Notes: generated by a model not told the origin, from the sequence alone. Shown: positions 1 through 5,371, counted from the stretch's first letter. The stretch: DNA of 10,275 nucleotides from Methanoregula sp. UBA276 (GCA_002508495.1 DANA01000037.1:1610-11884), one strand, 5' to 3'. Numbers and translations: made by a program.

Positions 1-552
1 ACGGATATTTCGGCCGGCACCTGCGGGGCTCCTTCCGGGCAGCTCATCCTCCATTCGGGGGAAAGCGTGCAACGGAACCTCGCGTTTCCCCGTGCGGACA
101 TGACGGGCACCTGGAATGTCCGCATGCCACCGGGTTCAACCCTCACGGTCAAGGCTGCAGATCTCTACTCCCTTTCAAATCCTGATTCCTGGTACGTGGA
201 GATCGAGGATGAGAGCGGCCGTATCGACCGGATCGTCGCCTTTCCGGGCACCAACAATGCACCGGCAGACGGCGTGATCAGGTCCGGAAACGCTACCGTC
301 ACGGTACACTATTTCGACGGGGTCGAACGCTTCCCGTCAAGCGTTGCACTTACGTTCACTGCAATTGCTCCCCCGCCAGTCCCGCCAGCCCCGCCGCAGC
401 CGTTCATAAACCCCATCATCGTGATCTATTCGGCATCATGGGCAACGCTCATTGCGATCGCCCTCGTTATCTTCTGGCTGCATTCCCGCAAGAAAGAGCG
501 GAAGAAGCAGGAATCGGGGAGTTCCCCTCCACCGGAAGAAAAAGAAGATTAA
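1..552 (+). CDS. C-terminal part of a membrane-anchored surface protein of unknown function (5' truncated)
   Basis: The frame is open from base 1, so the start lies outside the window; the GTG at 67 is an internal codon, not a convincing start. The visible 183 residues consist of a beta-rich, hydroxylated domain (about 1-120), a proline-rich linker (about 123-134), one hydrophobic helix (about 138-160) and a basic then acidic cytoplasmic tail (RKKERKK at about 163-169, ending EEKED). This is type I topology: the N-terminal domain should face outside, with a C-terminal anchor and positive-inside tail. I do not recognise the domain. One Cys is visible at residue 8. It converges with the rubrerythrin gene and the two stop codons overlap by 4 bp. 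Membrane anchoring is well supported; the function is unknown. An S-layer-associated or other surface protein is only a guess. Confidence 0.75.
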   Translation, partial: TDISAGTCGAPSGQLILHSGESVQRNLAFPRADMTGTWNVRMPPGSTLTVKAADLYSLSNPDSWYVEIEDESGRIDRIVAFPGTNNAPADGVIRSGNATVTVHYFDGVERFPSSVALTFTAIAPPPVPPAPPQPFINPIIVIYSASWATLIAIALVIFWLHSRKKERKKQESGSSPPPEEKED

Positions 553-1052
553 AGGGTGACTTCCCGGAACTGCTTTTTGAAGACCCCGCAGATCGGGCAC
601 TTGTCGGGAAGGGTCCCGATCTCGATATTGCCGCAGACCGGGCAGAGATAGATCGTTGCCCGCCCGAGATCGTTGCCTGCCTTGAGCGCGGCAAGCGCTT
701 TTTTGTACAGCCCGGCATGGACCTCCTCTGCTTTCATGGCATAGGTGAAGGCCAGCACCGCATCGGAGCGCTTCTCTTCTTCAGCTGCCCTGATGAACCC
801 GGGATACATGGACTCGTACTCATGGCTCTCCCCTTCGATGCTTGCCTCAAGGTTCTTTGCCGTAGTGTCGATAGCGCCAAGGACCTTTAAGAGCTTCTTT
901 GCATGGATCGCTTCTGCTTCTGAAGCGGCTTTGAAGAGGGTTGCAATACTTTTAAACCCTTCATCGGCAGCCTTTTCAGAAAACGCGAGATACTTGCGGT
1001 TTGCCTGCGATTCGCCGGCATACGCTTCCTTTGCATTCTCAACGGTTGTCAT
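549..1052 (-). CDS. rbr: Rubrerythrin
   Basis: Rubrerythrin is a cytoplasmic non-haem diiron peroxidase that reduces hydrogen peroxide to water in anaerobes, with electrons passing through its rubredoxin-like domain. The 167-residue protein has a four-helix ferritin-like domain with the expected ligands: E14 (GESQAN), E47xxH50 (EAEAIH), E75xxE78 (GESHE) and E109xxH112 (EEVH). A C-terminal rubredoxin-like Fe(Cys)4 site follows: C137xxC140 and C152xxC155. Length is slightly below the classic family size of about 190. The ATG at 1052 is supported by a TATA-like box centred 27-28 bp upstream, implying a leaderless mRNA; no Shine-Dalgarno is seen. A T-rich stretch usable as its terminator (minus strand, about 534-548) lies inside the end of the convergent surface-protein gene. 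Family assignment is firm; the electron donor is not shown by the sequence, but the desulforedoxin and flavoproteins nearby are candidates. Confidence 0.96.
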   Translation of the reverse strand: MTTVENAKEAYAGESQANRKYLAFSEKAADEGFKSIATLFKAASEAEAIHAKKLLKVLGAIDTTAKNLEASIEGESHEYESMYPGFIRAAEEEKRSDAVLAFTYAMKAEEVHAGLYKKALAALKAGNDLGRATIYLCPVCGNIEIGTLPDKCPICGVFKKQFREVTL

Positions 1053-1071
1053 ACGGCTATCTTGGGCGGGA

Positions 1072-1087
1072 TTTTAATTTAAATATT
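1072..1087 (-). promoter_or_regulatory. TATA-box promoter of rubrerythrin
   Basis: The minus strand reads ATATTTAAATTAAAAT here. The TTTAAATT core is centred about 27-28 bp before the rubrerythrin ATG, which is the usual archaeal TATA-to-transcription-start distance. The transcript should therefore begin at or next to the start codon. Inferred from spacing and composition only. Confidence 0.6.
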
Positions 1088-1125
1088 CGTCAAACGGCAG
1101 GGGGTGCGGCGGTGCAGATCGCAGA

Positions 1126-1156
1126 GTATATTTATGATAAAATAAAAAATAAATTT
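1126..1156 (+). promoter_or_regulatory. AT-rich promoter region of radC
   Basis: A strongly AT-rich block, starting GTATATTTATG and continuing as an A/T-only run to about 1156, interrupts GC-rich flanks. It holds one or two possible TATA elements, which would give a leader of roughly 30-47 nt before the radC ATG at 1203. The exact box cannot be fixed. No clear Shine-Dalgarno precedes the ATG. Confidence 0.45.
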
Positions 1157-1202
1157 TGACAATACGGGCAGGGTCCAGCCCTCCCGGTCCGGCACGGATA
1201 CC

Positions 1203-1868
1203 ATGAAACGCATGAAAGATCTCCCCCCGCAAGACCGGCCCCGGGAGAAGATTGCCCGGAAAGGTGCTGCAGCCCTCAAAGACGAAGAACTCATTGAAGC
1301 GATCATCGGGAGGGGGACAAAGAACCGCGATGTCCGCACCATTGCCCGCGATATCTGCAGGCTCATGGGAGAACAAAAGGTCCCGGTCCGGTACGATGAG
1401 CTTGCTTCCGTTAGTGGCGTGGGGCCGACACGGGCATCCCAGATCCTTGCCTGTTTTGAACTGGGCCGCAGGTATTATGCCACCCCGGGCCAGCAGGTGA
1501 AAGTGACCCGGCCGGAGGATATTCTCCTGCTGGTTCCGGATCTTGCCGGCAAGCGGCAGGAGCACTTCATCTGTATAACCCTGAATGGCGCCGGCGAAGT
1601 GCTCGGGAACCGGACGATCACGGTCGGTCTTTTAAACCACAGCCTTGTGCATCCACGGGAGGTCTTTGCCGACGCAATCACGGACCGGGCGGCGTCCGTC
1701 ATCTGCGTGCACAACCACCCTTCCGGCTCCCTCGAACCCAGCAGCCAGGACATCGCCATTACGCAGCAGCTCAAGGAAGCGGGAGCGCTTGTCGGGATCC
1801 CCCTCATCGACCATATCATCGTTTCCCGGGCCGGGCACCTGAGCATGCGTGAACGCGGCCTTGTCTGA
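1203..1868 (+). CDS. radC: RadC family JAMM-domain protein
   Basis: RadC proteins combine a helix-hairpin-helix-containing N-terminal region with a C-terminal JAB1/MPN (JAMM) metalloprotease-like domain. Their cellular role is unsettled despite the historic 'DNA repair' name. The 221-residue length matches E. coli RadC closely. Visible features: an N-terminal region with RPREK and LKDEELIEAIIGRG, an HhH motif around residues 68-82 (SVSGVGPTRASQI), and the JAMM metal site E120 with H170-N-H172-P-S-G and D183, all intact, so a zinc-bound active site is expected. A second ATG three codons downstream (1212) is an alternative start. The gene is monocistronic, divergent from rubrerythrin and convergent with a flavoprotein gene. 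It ends in a T7 run right at the stop codon. RadC is mainly bacterial and patchy in archaea, so past transfer is possible, but base composition looks like that of its neighbours. Confidence 0.95.
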   Translation: MKRMKDLPPQDRPREKIARKGAAALKDEELIEAIIGRGTKNRDVRTIARDICRLMGEQKVPVRYDELASVSGVGPTRASQILACFELGRRYYATPGQQVKVTRPEDILLLVPDLAGKRQEHFICITLNGAGEVLGNRTITVGLLNHSLVHPREVFADAITDRAASVICVHNHPSGSLEPSSQDIAITQQLKEAGALVGIPLIDHIIVSRAGHLSMRERGLV

Positions 1869-1909
1869 TTTTTTTCGGGGGGCACCCGGGCCTGCAGGTG
1901 CTAAAAAAA
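1869..1909. terminator. Bidirectional poly-T terminators between radC and the flavoprotein gene
   Basis: T7 on the plus strand at 1869-1875 directly follows the radC stop. T7 on the minus strand (A7 at 1903-1909) lies 9 bp past the stop of the convergent flavoprotein gene. Between them is a small inverted repeat, GCACC at 1882-1886 and GGTGC at 1897-1901. Archaeal RNA polymerase terminates at T runs, so this 50-bp gap can serve both genes. Confidence 0.6.
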
Positions 1910-1918
1910 CTGCGATGA

Positions 1919-2512
1919 TCAGGGGTTCAGGTGAAGACCGATCGCCCGGCCACGTTCATACGCGGCGTCGAGGAGGTCGTGTCTTGTGGCTATGTCCCGG
2001 ATGGTATCCATGTCACTGATGAGCAGCTCATCCTGATACGGGCAGTCGATGATGTCAAAAAATGCCTTTGCCGTAAGCCGTGCACCGGTGAAAACCTCAG
2101 GGATGTTCATCCCGGCTATGCAGATGAAAAGGCCCCGCCGGACCCGCCTCTTTTCCGAAGTAACGAGAGGTTCTTTGCGGACATACTTGGCCATGTAGAA
2201 GACCTGGCACCGGTCCATGAATGACTTGAGTCCCCCGGGAATGCCCATGGTCATGACGGGTGTTGCGATGATGATGCTGTCGGCATTCCGGATCTTCGTA
2301 TAGGCCTGCTGCATGTCATCGTCCATGATGCAGGTATCGTGATCTTTGCAGAACATCATCTCCGTGCAGGGCTGGTAGTCGAGCGTGCTGACATGCAGTG
2401 TTGTCGTGCTGCAGCCCGCATCAGCTGCACCCTTTAGGGCCTGCTCAAAGAGCTTTGCCGTATTCCCTTCGGGAAGGGGGCTGCCAAGAATTCCCAGCAC
2501 CGTGCCTGCCAT
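1919..2512 (-). CDS. Isf/NADPH-dependent FMN reductase-like flavoprotein with an altered cluster motif
   Basis: This flavodoxin-fold protein is related to the iron-sulfur flavoprotein (Isf) family of methanogens, which passes electrons between ferredoxin-type donors and acceptors including O2 and peroxide. It has 197 residues. The FMN phosphate loop is GILGSPLPEGNT (8-19). The flavin-side motif TPVMTMGIPGGLKSFMDR lies near residues 83-100. Isf proteins carry a compact Cx2Cx2Cx4-7C motif; here C49, C55 and C61 are present but the second position is Met52, so a normal 4Fe-4S site lacks one ligand. The two paralogues at 5432-6687 keep all four Cys. The ATG at 2512 has a TATA box about 28 bp upstream, so it is probably leaderless. 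It is divergent from a zinc-ribbon gene. The flavin fold is certain; cluster content is doubtful, and it may be a flavin-only reductase. Confidence 0.88.
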   Translation of the reverse strand: MAGTVLGILGSPLPEGNTAKLFEQALKGAADAGCSTTTLHVSTLDYQPCTEMMFCKDHDTCIMDDDMQQAYTKIRNADSIIIATPVMTMGIPGGLKSFMDRCQVFYMAKYVRKEPLVTSEKRRVRRGLFICIAGMNIPEVFTGARLTAKAFFDIIDCPYQDELLISDMDTIRDIATRHDLLDAAYERGRAIGLHLNP

Positions 2513-2535
2513 ACTACTACATCGAAAAAATCGCG

Positions 2536-2545
2536 CAATATAGTT
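2536..2545 (-). promoter_or_regulatory. TATA-box promoter of the 1919-2512 flavoprotein
   Basis: The minus strand reads AACTATATTG, preceded by a purine-rich GGAAA stretch resembling a TFB recognition element. The box is centred about 28 bp before the ATG at 2512, implying an almost leaderless transcript. Confidence 0.55.
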
Positions 2546-2588
2546 TTCCTTTTGGGCAGGCAGGAGCCGGAACTGCCATTAGCACAAC

Positions 2589-2599
2589 CCATATATATC
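2589..2599 (+). promoter_or_regulatory. TATA-box promoter of the zinc-ribbon gene
   Basis: The plus strand carries ATATATAT at 2591-2598, centred about 26-27 bp before the GTG at 2621. This matches the leaderless spacing of other genes in the window and is the main argument for that start codon. Confidence 0.6.
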
Positions 2600-2620
2600 T
2601 CTCCGGTAAAGTGAAGGTTG

Positions 2621-2860
2621 GTGAATACCTTGACCGAACACAAGCATTACAGTGCAGGGCAGAAAGTCGGTCCCGGCAAGTATGTGTGTATCGACTGTGG
2701 AAAAGAGCTGACGCTCGATGCCAGCGAGCAGGACCTGCGCAAATGCCCGTCCTGTGCCTGTGAAGAGTACCAGTGCTTCCCGATGACGCACATCCGCCCG
2801 GACATCAAGACGGCGGAGGATGTCAAAAACCCGCCCAAAAGGGGCAAGAGCAACATCTGA
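2621..2860 (+). CDS. Small zinc-ribbon / rubredoxin-like protein
   Basis: A 79-residue cytoplasmic protein of the small zinc-ribbon type with a rubredoxin-like look. The conserved N-terminal segment HYSAGQKVGPGKYVC leads into C23xxC26, followed by C42xxC45 and extra Cys at 47 and 52 (CPSCACEEYQC). The two CxxC pairs form a zinc or iron site. The charged C-terminal tail (KNPPKRGKSNI) is probably flexible. Start choice: GTG 2621 fits the TATA spacing for a leaderless mRNA. TTG 2630 has a GGTGA Shine-Dalgarno-like match five bases upstream, and TTG 2618 is also in frame; all give nearly the same protein. It lies 126 bp upstream of the desulforedoxin operon on the same strand and may be co-regulated with it. 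Function not established: metal binding is well supported, electron transfer is a guess. Confidence 0.8.
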   Translation: MNTLTEHKHYSAGQKVGPGKYVCIDCGKELTLDASEQDLRKCPSCACEEYQCFPMTHIRPDIKTAEDVKNPPKRGKSNI

Positions 2861-2865
2861 TCCTC

Positions 2866-2878
2866 ACTCTTTCTTTTC
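2866..2878 (+). terminator. Pyrimidine/T-rich terminator after the zinc-ribbon gene
   Basis: A CTCTTTCTTTTC-like run begins a few bases after the stop at 2860 with no hairpin. It fits a weak archaeal U-rich terminator, so some read-through into the desulforedoxin operon is possible. Confidence 0.35.
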
Positions 2879-2898
2879 GCACAGTCAAATCGCGAATG

Positions 2899-2979
2899 CT
2901 GGTGCCTGACACGGCCGCAGCGCCAAGCGGGCGACTCCCCGGATTTTCGCACCAGGTTTTTCCTTAAAAAAAAGGAGGT
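2899..2979 (+). promoter_or_regulatory. Structured leader and strong ribosome-binding site of the desulforedoxin operon
   Basis: CTGGTGC (2899-2905) and GCACCAG (2949-2955) form a perfect 7-bp inverted repeat, followed by T5 at 2957-2961. Next, TCCTT (2961-2965) can pair with AAGGA (2972-2976), which includes part of the GGAGGT Shine-Dalgarno at 2974-2979; spacing from GGAGGT to the ATG at 2987 is 7 nt. The Shine-Dalgarno is the strongest in the window. The pairing could modulate access to it, but a 5-bp A/U-rich stem is weak. No clear TATA box was found upstream. Confidence 0.35.
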
Positions 2980-2986
2980 AAAAAAG

Positions 2987-3112
2987 ATGGTGAATGTCTC
3001 AAAGGAAGGGCAGGTCTTCAAGTGCGAGATCTGCGGTAACGTTGTTGAAGTAAAGGAGGCCGGCGGCGGCGAACTGATCTGCTGCGGCGAGCCTATGGTA
3101 CTGGAGGGATAA
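2987..3112 (+). CDS. dfx: Desulforedoxin-type mini iron protein
   Basis: A 41-residue protein consisting only of the desulforedoxin domain: ATG at 2987, stop TAA at 3110-3112. The Fe(Cys)4 ligands are C13xxC16 (KCEICGN) and the adjacent pair C32-C33 followed by GEPM (ICCGEPM), the hallmark spacing of desulforedoxin and of the N-terminal domain of desulfoferrodoxin. No superoxide reductase domain follows, so it is a free-standing electron carrier, probably dimeric as in Desulfovibrio. It has a strong GGAGGT Shine-Dalgarno 7 nt upstream. The next gene starts 3 nt after its stop, and that gene's GGAGGG ribosome-binding site (3103-3108) lies inside its last codons, so it is clearly the first gene of a three-gene operon with an AhpD-like protein and a peroxiredoxin. 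A role as electron donor in peroxide removal is inferred from this context. Confidence 0.92.
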   Translation: MVNVSKEGQVFKCEICGNVVEVKEAGGGELICCGEPMVLEG

Positions 3113-3115
3113 ATT

Positions 3116-3565
3116 ATGATAGTGAAAAAACCCGTTGGGAAAAAACCAGCAGCAAAGAAAGCACCCGCAAGAAAACCTGTCGCAAAGAACGTGCCGGCAA
3201 AGAAGCCGGTGGTTGCAGCAGGCAAGGCAAAGGTCCTGGCCGGCCTCGAGAAGAAGATCGGGAAGGTCCCGAAGTTCTTCAAGGAACTGACGACGAAAGA
3301 GCCCGAGATGTTCAACCTTGTCATGAAATTCGAGGACCACATCTGGAGCGACGGGAAGCTCTCGAAGAAGACCAAGAAGCTCATCGCCATTGCGATTGCC
3401 GCAGCACTCCGCGACCAGCACGCGGTGCGGGCGCAGCTTGCGGGCGCAAAGAATGTTGGCTGCACGAAGGCAGAGGTTGAAGAGGCGCTCCGCGTCACGT
3501 TCCTCCTCTCGGGCATGCCGGCATACGTGTACGGCAGGGCACAGCTTGACGATGTGATGAAGTAA
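3116..3565 (+). CDS. AhpD/CMD-like protein lacking CxxC, with a lysine-rich N-terminal tail
   Basis: This 149-residue protein has two parts. Residues 1-36 are a low-complexity Lys/Pro/Ala/Val tail with repeating KKP/AKK units, resembling histone H1-type tails. Residues about 37-149 look like one carboxymuconolactone decarboxylase (CMD/AhpD) helical domain, including TKAEVEEALRVTFLLSGMPA near the C-terminus. In AhpD-type proteins the helix before this carries CxxCxxxH as the thiol redox centre. Counting back from the conserved Gly115, the equivalent positions are D100, A103 and Q107, so neither redox Cys nor the His is present; the only Cys is C116. It cannot act as a classical AhpD disulfide reductase. 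It is tightly linked to desulforedoxin (3 nt) and peroxiredoxin (10 nt), with a GGAGGG ribosome-binding site. A scaffold, ligand-binding or nucleic-acid-tethered partner of the peroxiredoxin is possible but unproven. Confidence 0.82.
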   Translation: MIVKKPVGKKPAAKKAPARKPVAKNVPAKKPVVAAGKAKVLAGLEKKIGKVPKFFKELTTKEPEMFNLVMKFEDHIWSDGKLSKKTKKLIAIAIAAALRDQHAVRAQLAGAKNVGCTKAEVEEALRVTFLLSGMPAYVYGRAQLDDVMK

Positions 3566-3575
3566 AGGTTGTACC

Positions 3576-4223
3576 ATGACAGAACCCCAGGAATGTCTCT
3601 CATTTCCCACCATCGGGGAACCCGCCCCGGATTTTGAAGCCGAGACCACGCATGGCCCGCTGAAGCTTTCGAGCCTGAAGGGCAAGTGGGTGATCCTCTT
3701 CTCCCACCCGGCCGATTTCACACCGGTCTGCACCACGGAGTTCCTCGCCTTCAGCGAGATCCATGACGAACTCAAGGCACTCAATGTCCAGCTCATCGGC
3801 CTCTCGGTGGACAGCGTGTCCGCCCATTTAGCGTGGGTGCATGCGGTCAAGGAGAAGATGGGCGTCCAGATCCCGTTCCCCATCATCGCCGACCTGACGA
3901 TGAAAGTCTCGAACCTGTACGGCATGATCCACAAGGGCCAGAGCTCTACTGCTGCCGTCCGTGCGGTCTTCTTTATCGACGACAAGGGGATCATGCGGGG
4001 CATGCTCTATTACCCGCTATCGAACGGCAGGTACATGCCGGAGATCCTTCGCTTGATCAAGGCGTTCCAGACAACCGACAAGTATCACGTGGCAACGCCG
4101 GCCAACTGGCAGCCGGGCGACAAGGTGGTTGTTCCGGCACCGAAGACCGCCGAGGAGATGGCAAAGCGGCCAACCGAAGGGTACGAGTGCAAGGACTGGT
4201 ACCTCTGCTTCAAGAAGATCTGA
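3576..4223 (+). CDS. Peroxiredoxin (archaeal Prx6-like, 2-Cys)
   Basis: A thiol peroxidase reducing hydrogen peroxide and organic peroxides in the cytoplasm. The 215 residues match archaeal Prx6-subfamily enzymes. The active-site motif is PADFTPVCT with peroxidatic C52 and T49; R129 in AAVRAVFF completes the catalytic triad. The long C-terminal arm holds C205 and C211 (YECKDWYLC), corresponding in spacing to the two C-terminal cysteines of the well-studied Aeropyrum pernix thioredoxin peroxidase, so a resolving Cys is available. Family enzymes assemble as decameric rings. The ATG at 3576 lies 10 nt after the AhpD-like stop, with a modest AAGGT ribosome-binding site. It is the last gene of the dfx operon; a hairpin overlapping the stop plus T7 follows. 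Classical donors would be thioredoxin-type; the operon suggests desulforedoxin may take part. Confidence 0.95.
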   Translation: MTEPQECLSFPTIGEPAPDFEAETTHGPLKLSSLKGKWVILFSHPADFTPVCTTEFLAFSEIHDELKALNVQLIGLSVDSVSAHLAWVHAVKEKMGVQIPFPIIADLTMKVSNLYGMIHKGQSSTAAVRAVFFIDDKGIMRGMLYYPLSNGRYMPEILRLIKAFQTTDKYHVATPANWQPGDKVVVPAPKTAEEMAKRPTEGYECKDWYLCFKKI

Positions 4224-4264
4224 ACCTGTTCAGAACCACTCTTTTTTTGTCGCCCTGCAGGGCG
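4220..4264 (+). terminator. Terminator of the dfx-peroxiredoxin operon, with adjacent palindrome
   Basis: CTGAA-CCTG-TTCAG (4220-4233) is a 5-bp hairpin that overlaps the peroxiredoxin stop codon, and T7 follows at 4242-4248. Directly after it lies CGCCCTGCAGGGCG (4251-4264), a perfect 14-bp palindrome. The T run alone should terminate archaeal transcription; the palindrome may stabilise the 3' end or serve another role. Confidence 0.55.
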
Positions 4265-4594
4265 ATCCCGATTGGATCCTGATCAACCGAACGTTGTTTT
4301 TCCCATTTCAAACGCGATCGCAATCGCGATGGAAAACCTGGTCCGGATCCATCAGATCCTGATTTTTTCATTTCAATCAAACCCTGATGAAAAAAATTTC
4401 AGCAGACTTTGAATGAAAAAATTTGAGCGAACCCTGATTGGAATCTGGTTCATGAACCCGTTTCTCCGGCGTGGATGCTCCGCCACTGCGCATGCAGATC
4501 CGTTTAACTTTTCGCAATCGAACCCGGAGGAATTTTTTTTGCGGGCTTTGATGAGAAAACAACCGGCCGTATTCAGGACACCCGGGCATCCGGC
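4265..4594. repeat. AT-rich gap with clustered short direct and inverted repeats, no gene seen
   Basis: No convincing gene lies here; ORFs at 4413-4628 (plus) and 4377-4598 (minus) lack family features and look fortuitous. CCTGAT recurs four times (4278, 4358, 4383, 4433). CGCGAT/ATCGCG form a hairpin at 4313-4328. ATCAG-ATC-CTGAT (4351-4363) is followed by T6. TTTTTTCATT (4363-4372) is complementary to AATGAAAAAA (4412-4421). ATGAAAAAAATTTCAGC (4387-4403) is nearly repeated at 4413-4428. GGTTCATGAACC (4447-4458) is a perfect 12-bp palindrome. The whole stretch is more AT-rich than its neighbours. It could be a regulatory region, an untranslated RNA, or a decayed element; the sequence does not decide. 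Confidence 0.5.
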
Positions 4595-5296
4595 TCACTC
4601 CTCCTCTTCCGGCACCGCTTCCTGCTGAACAGCGGGGGCGGACTCATCCCCGGCACCGCTCGCGGCATCCACCCCCCCGTTCTCCGCATCCGTCTTCTCC
4701 GGCGGGTGCCGGAAGAAAATCCCGAGGATGACGAACGGGAAGAGGTAGAGCATGTCGATATGCGGCATGTTGGCGAGAACAAGAGTGATACCGAGCAGGG
4801 AGACGCCGAGCGGGACGAGGAACTTCTTCTGCAAAAAGAGCACCTCGGGCCGTGTCGTCCCCGGCTCGATCAGCGCGGGGTTGTTTGCGGCATAATGCCA
4901 CTGGACAACCAGCAGCGTTGCGAGCGCGAAGTAGTTGAACTGGAAGAGGACCGCCGATACCGGTATCCCGACCCGTTCATCGGAGAAGGTCTGGGTGAAC
5001 GGGACAAAGACCACGATCATCAGGGAGAGGAGATGGAGGTGAACGAACCGGAAGTCCACGGATCGGATGCGGTGGAACATCTGGAAGTAGAAGAGCCAGA
5101 ACATCCCAAGGATGATGAACGCGCCGAAGAAGTCGACGACCGAGAGTACCGTCATCCCGACATAATTGTCGATGGCCGCATCGCTCATGACGGCATTCTG
5201 CTGCGGGGACTGGATGTTCCGGACAAGCAGCGTCATCGTGAAGGCATAGATGCCGTTGGTGATCCGCTCAAGGTTGACCTTGCTGATGGGTTCCAT
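4595..5296 (-). CDS. TMEM175/DUF1211-like six-helix membrane protein
   Basis: A 233-residue integral membrane protein. About six hydrophobic segments lie near 9-27, 46-72, 84-105, 112-135, 157-176 and 178-195, followed by a hydrophilic Ala/Glu-rich tail ending in PEEEE. The first helix, LERITNGIYAFTMTLLV, aligns with the family signature in which R and FSD are followed by GVFAIAxTLLV. Bacterial and archaeal TMEM175 proteins are single six-helix repeats that form tetrameric potassium channels, and the length fits. Here FSD is replaced by ITN, so channel function is less certain. The ATG at 5296 (MEPISKVN) is chosen because the first helix starts right after it; an in-frame extension to 5476 would add 60 polar residues unlike the family and overlap the divergent flavoprotein gene. 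It is divergent from that gene across a 135-bp gap. Confidence 0.8.
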   Translation of the reverse strand: MEPISKVNLERITNGIYAFTMTLLVRNIQSPQQNAVMSDAAIDNYVGMTVLSVVDFFGAFIILGMFWLFYFQMFHRIRSVDFRFVHLHLLSLMIVVFVPFTQTFSDERVGIPVSAVLFQFNYFALATLLVVQWHYAANNPALIEPGTTRPEVLFLQKKFLVPLGVSLLGITLVLANMPHIDMLYLFPFVILGIFFRHPPEKTDAENGGVDAASGAGDESAPAVQQEAVPEEEE

Positions 5297-5349
5297 TACT
5301 CTGCTGAAACGTTGGTATGTACAGAAGGGGTTCTTCTCCTTTTTGGTTT

Positions 5350-5371
5350 GACGGGGCGGCAGGTGCCCGTC
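5350..5371. promoter_or_regulatory. Inverted repeat in the divergent flavoprotein/TMEM175 promoter gap
   Basis: GACGGG (5350-5355) and CCCGTC (5366-5371) form a 6-bp inverted repeat with a 10-bp spacer, midway between the two divergent starts at 5296 and 5432. It could be an operator or chance in GC-rich DNA. A T-rich TTTTTTA at 5399-5405, about 30 bp before the flavoprotein ATG, is a weak TATA candidate. Confidence 0.25.

Noticed and set aside
1074..1565. 163-residue minus-strand ORF opposite radC
   Set aside because: It lies antisense to intact radC motifs and covers the rubrerythrin promoter.
2647..3603. 318-residue minus-strand ORF across the zinc-ribbon, desulforedoxin and AhpD-like genes
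   Set aside because: It is antisense to three genes with clear motifs and ribosome-binding sites. Its Phe/Ala repeats are the complement of the Lys-rich tail.
2999..4003. 334-residue minus-strand ORF across the peroxiredoxin operon
   Set aside because: It is antisense to AhpD-like and peroxiredoxin genes with conserved residues; no recognisable domain of its own.
4265..4594. CRISPR array or insertion-sequence end in the repeat-rich gap
   Set aside because: The repeats are too short, unevenly spaced and of mixed orientation for CRISPR; no transposase remnant or target-site duplication was seen.
4413..4628. 71-residue plus-strand ORF in the repeat-rich gap
   Set aside because: No ribosome-binding site or family features; it runs into the membrane-protein gene on the other strand.
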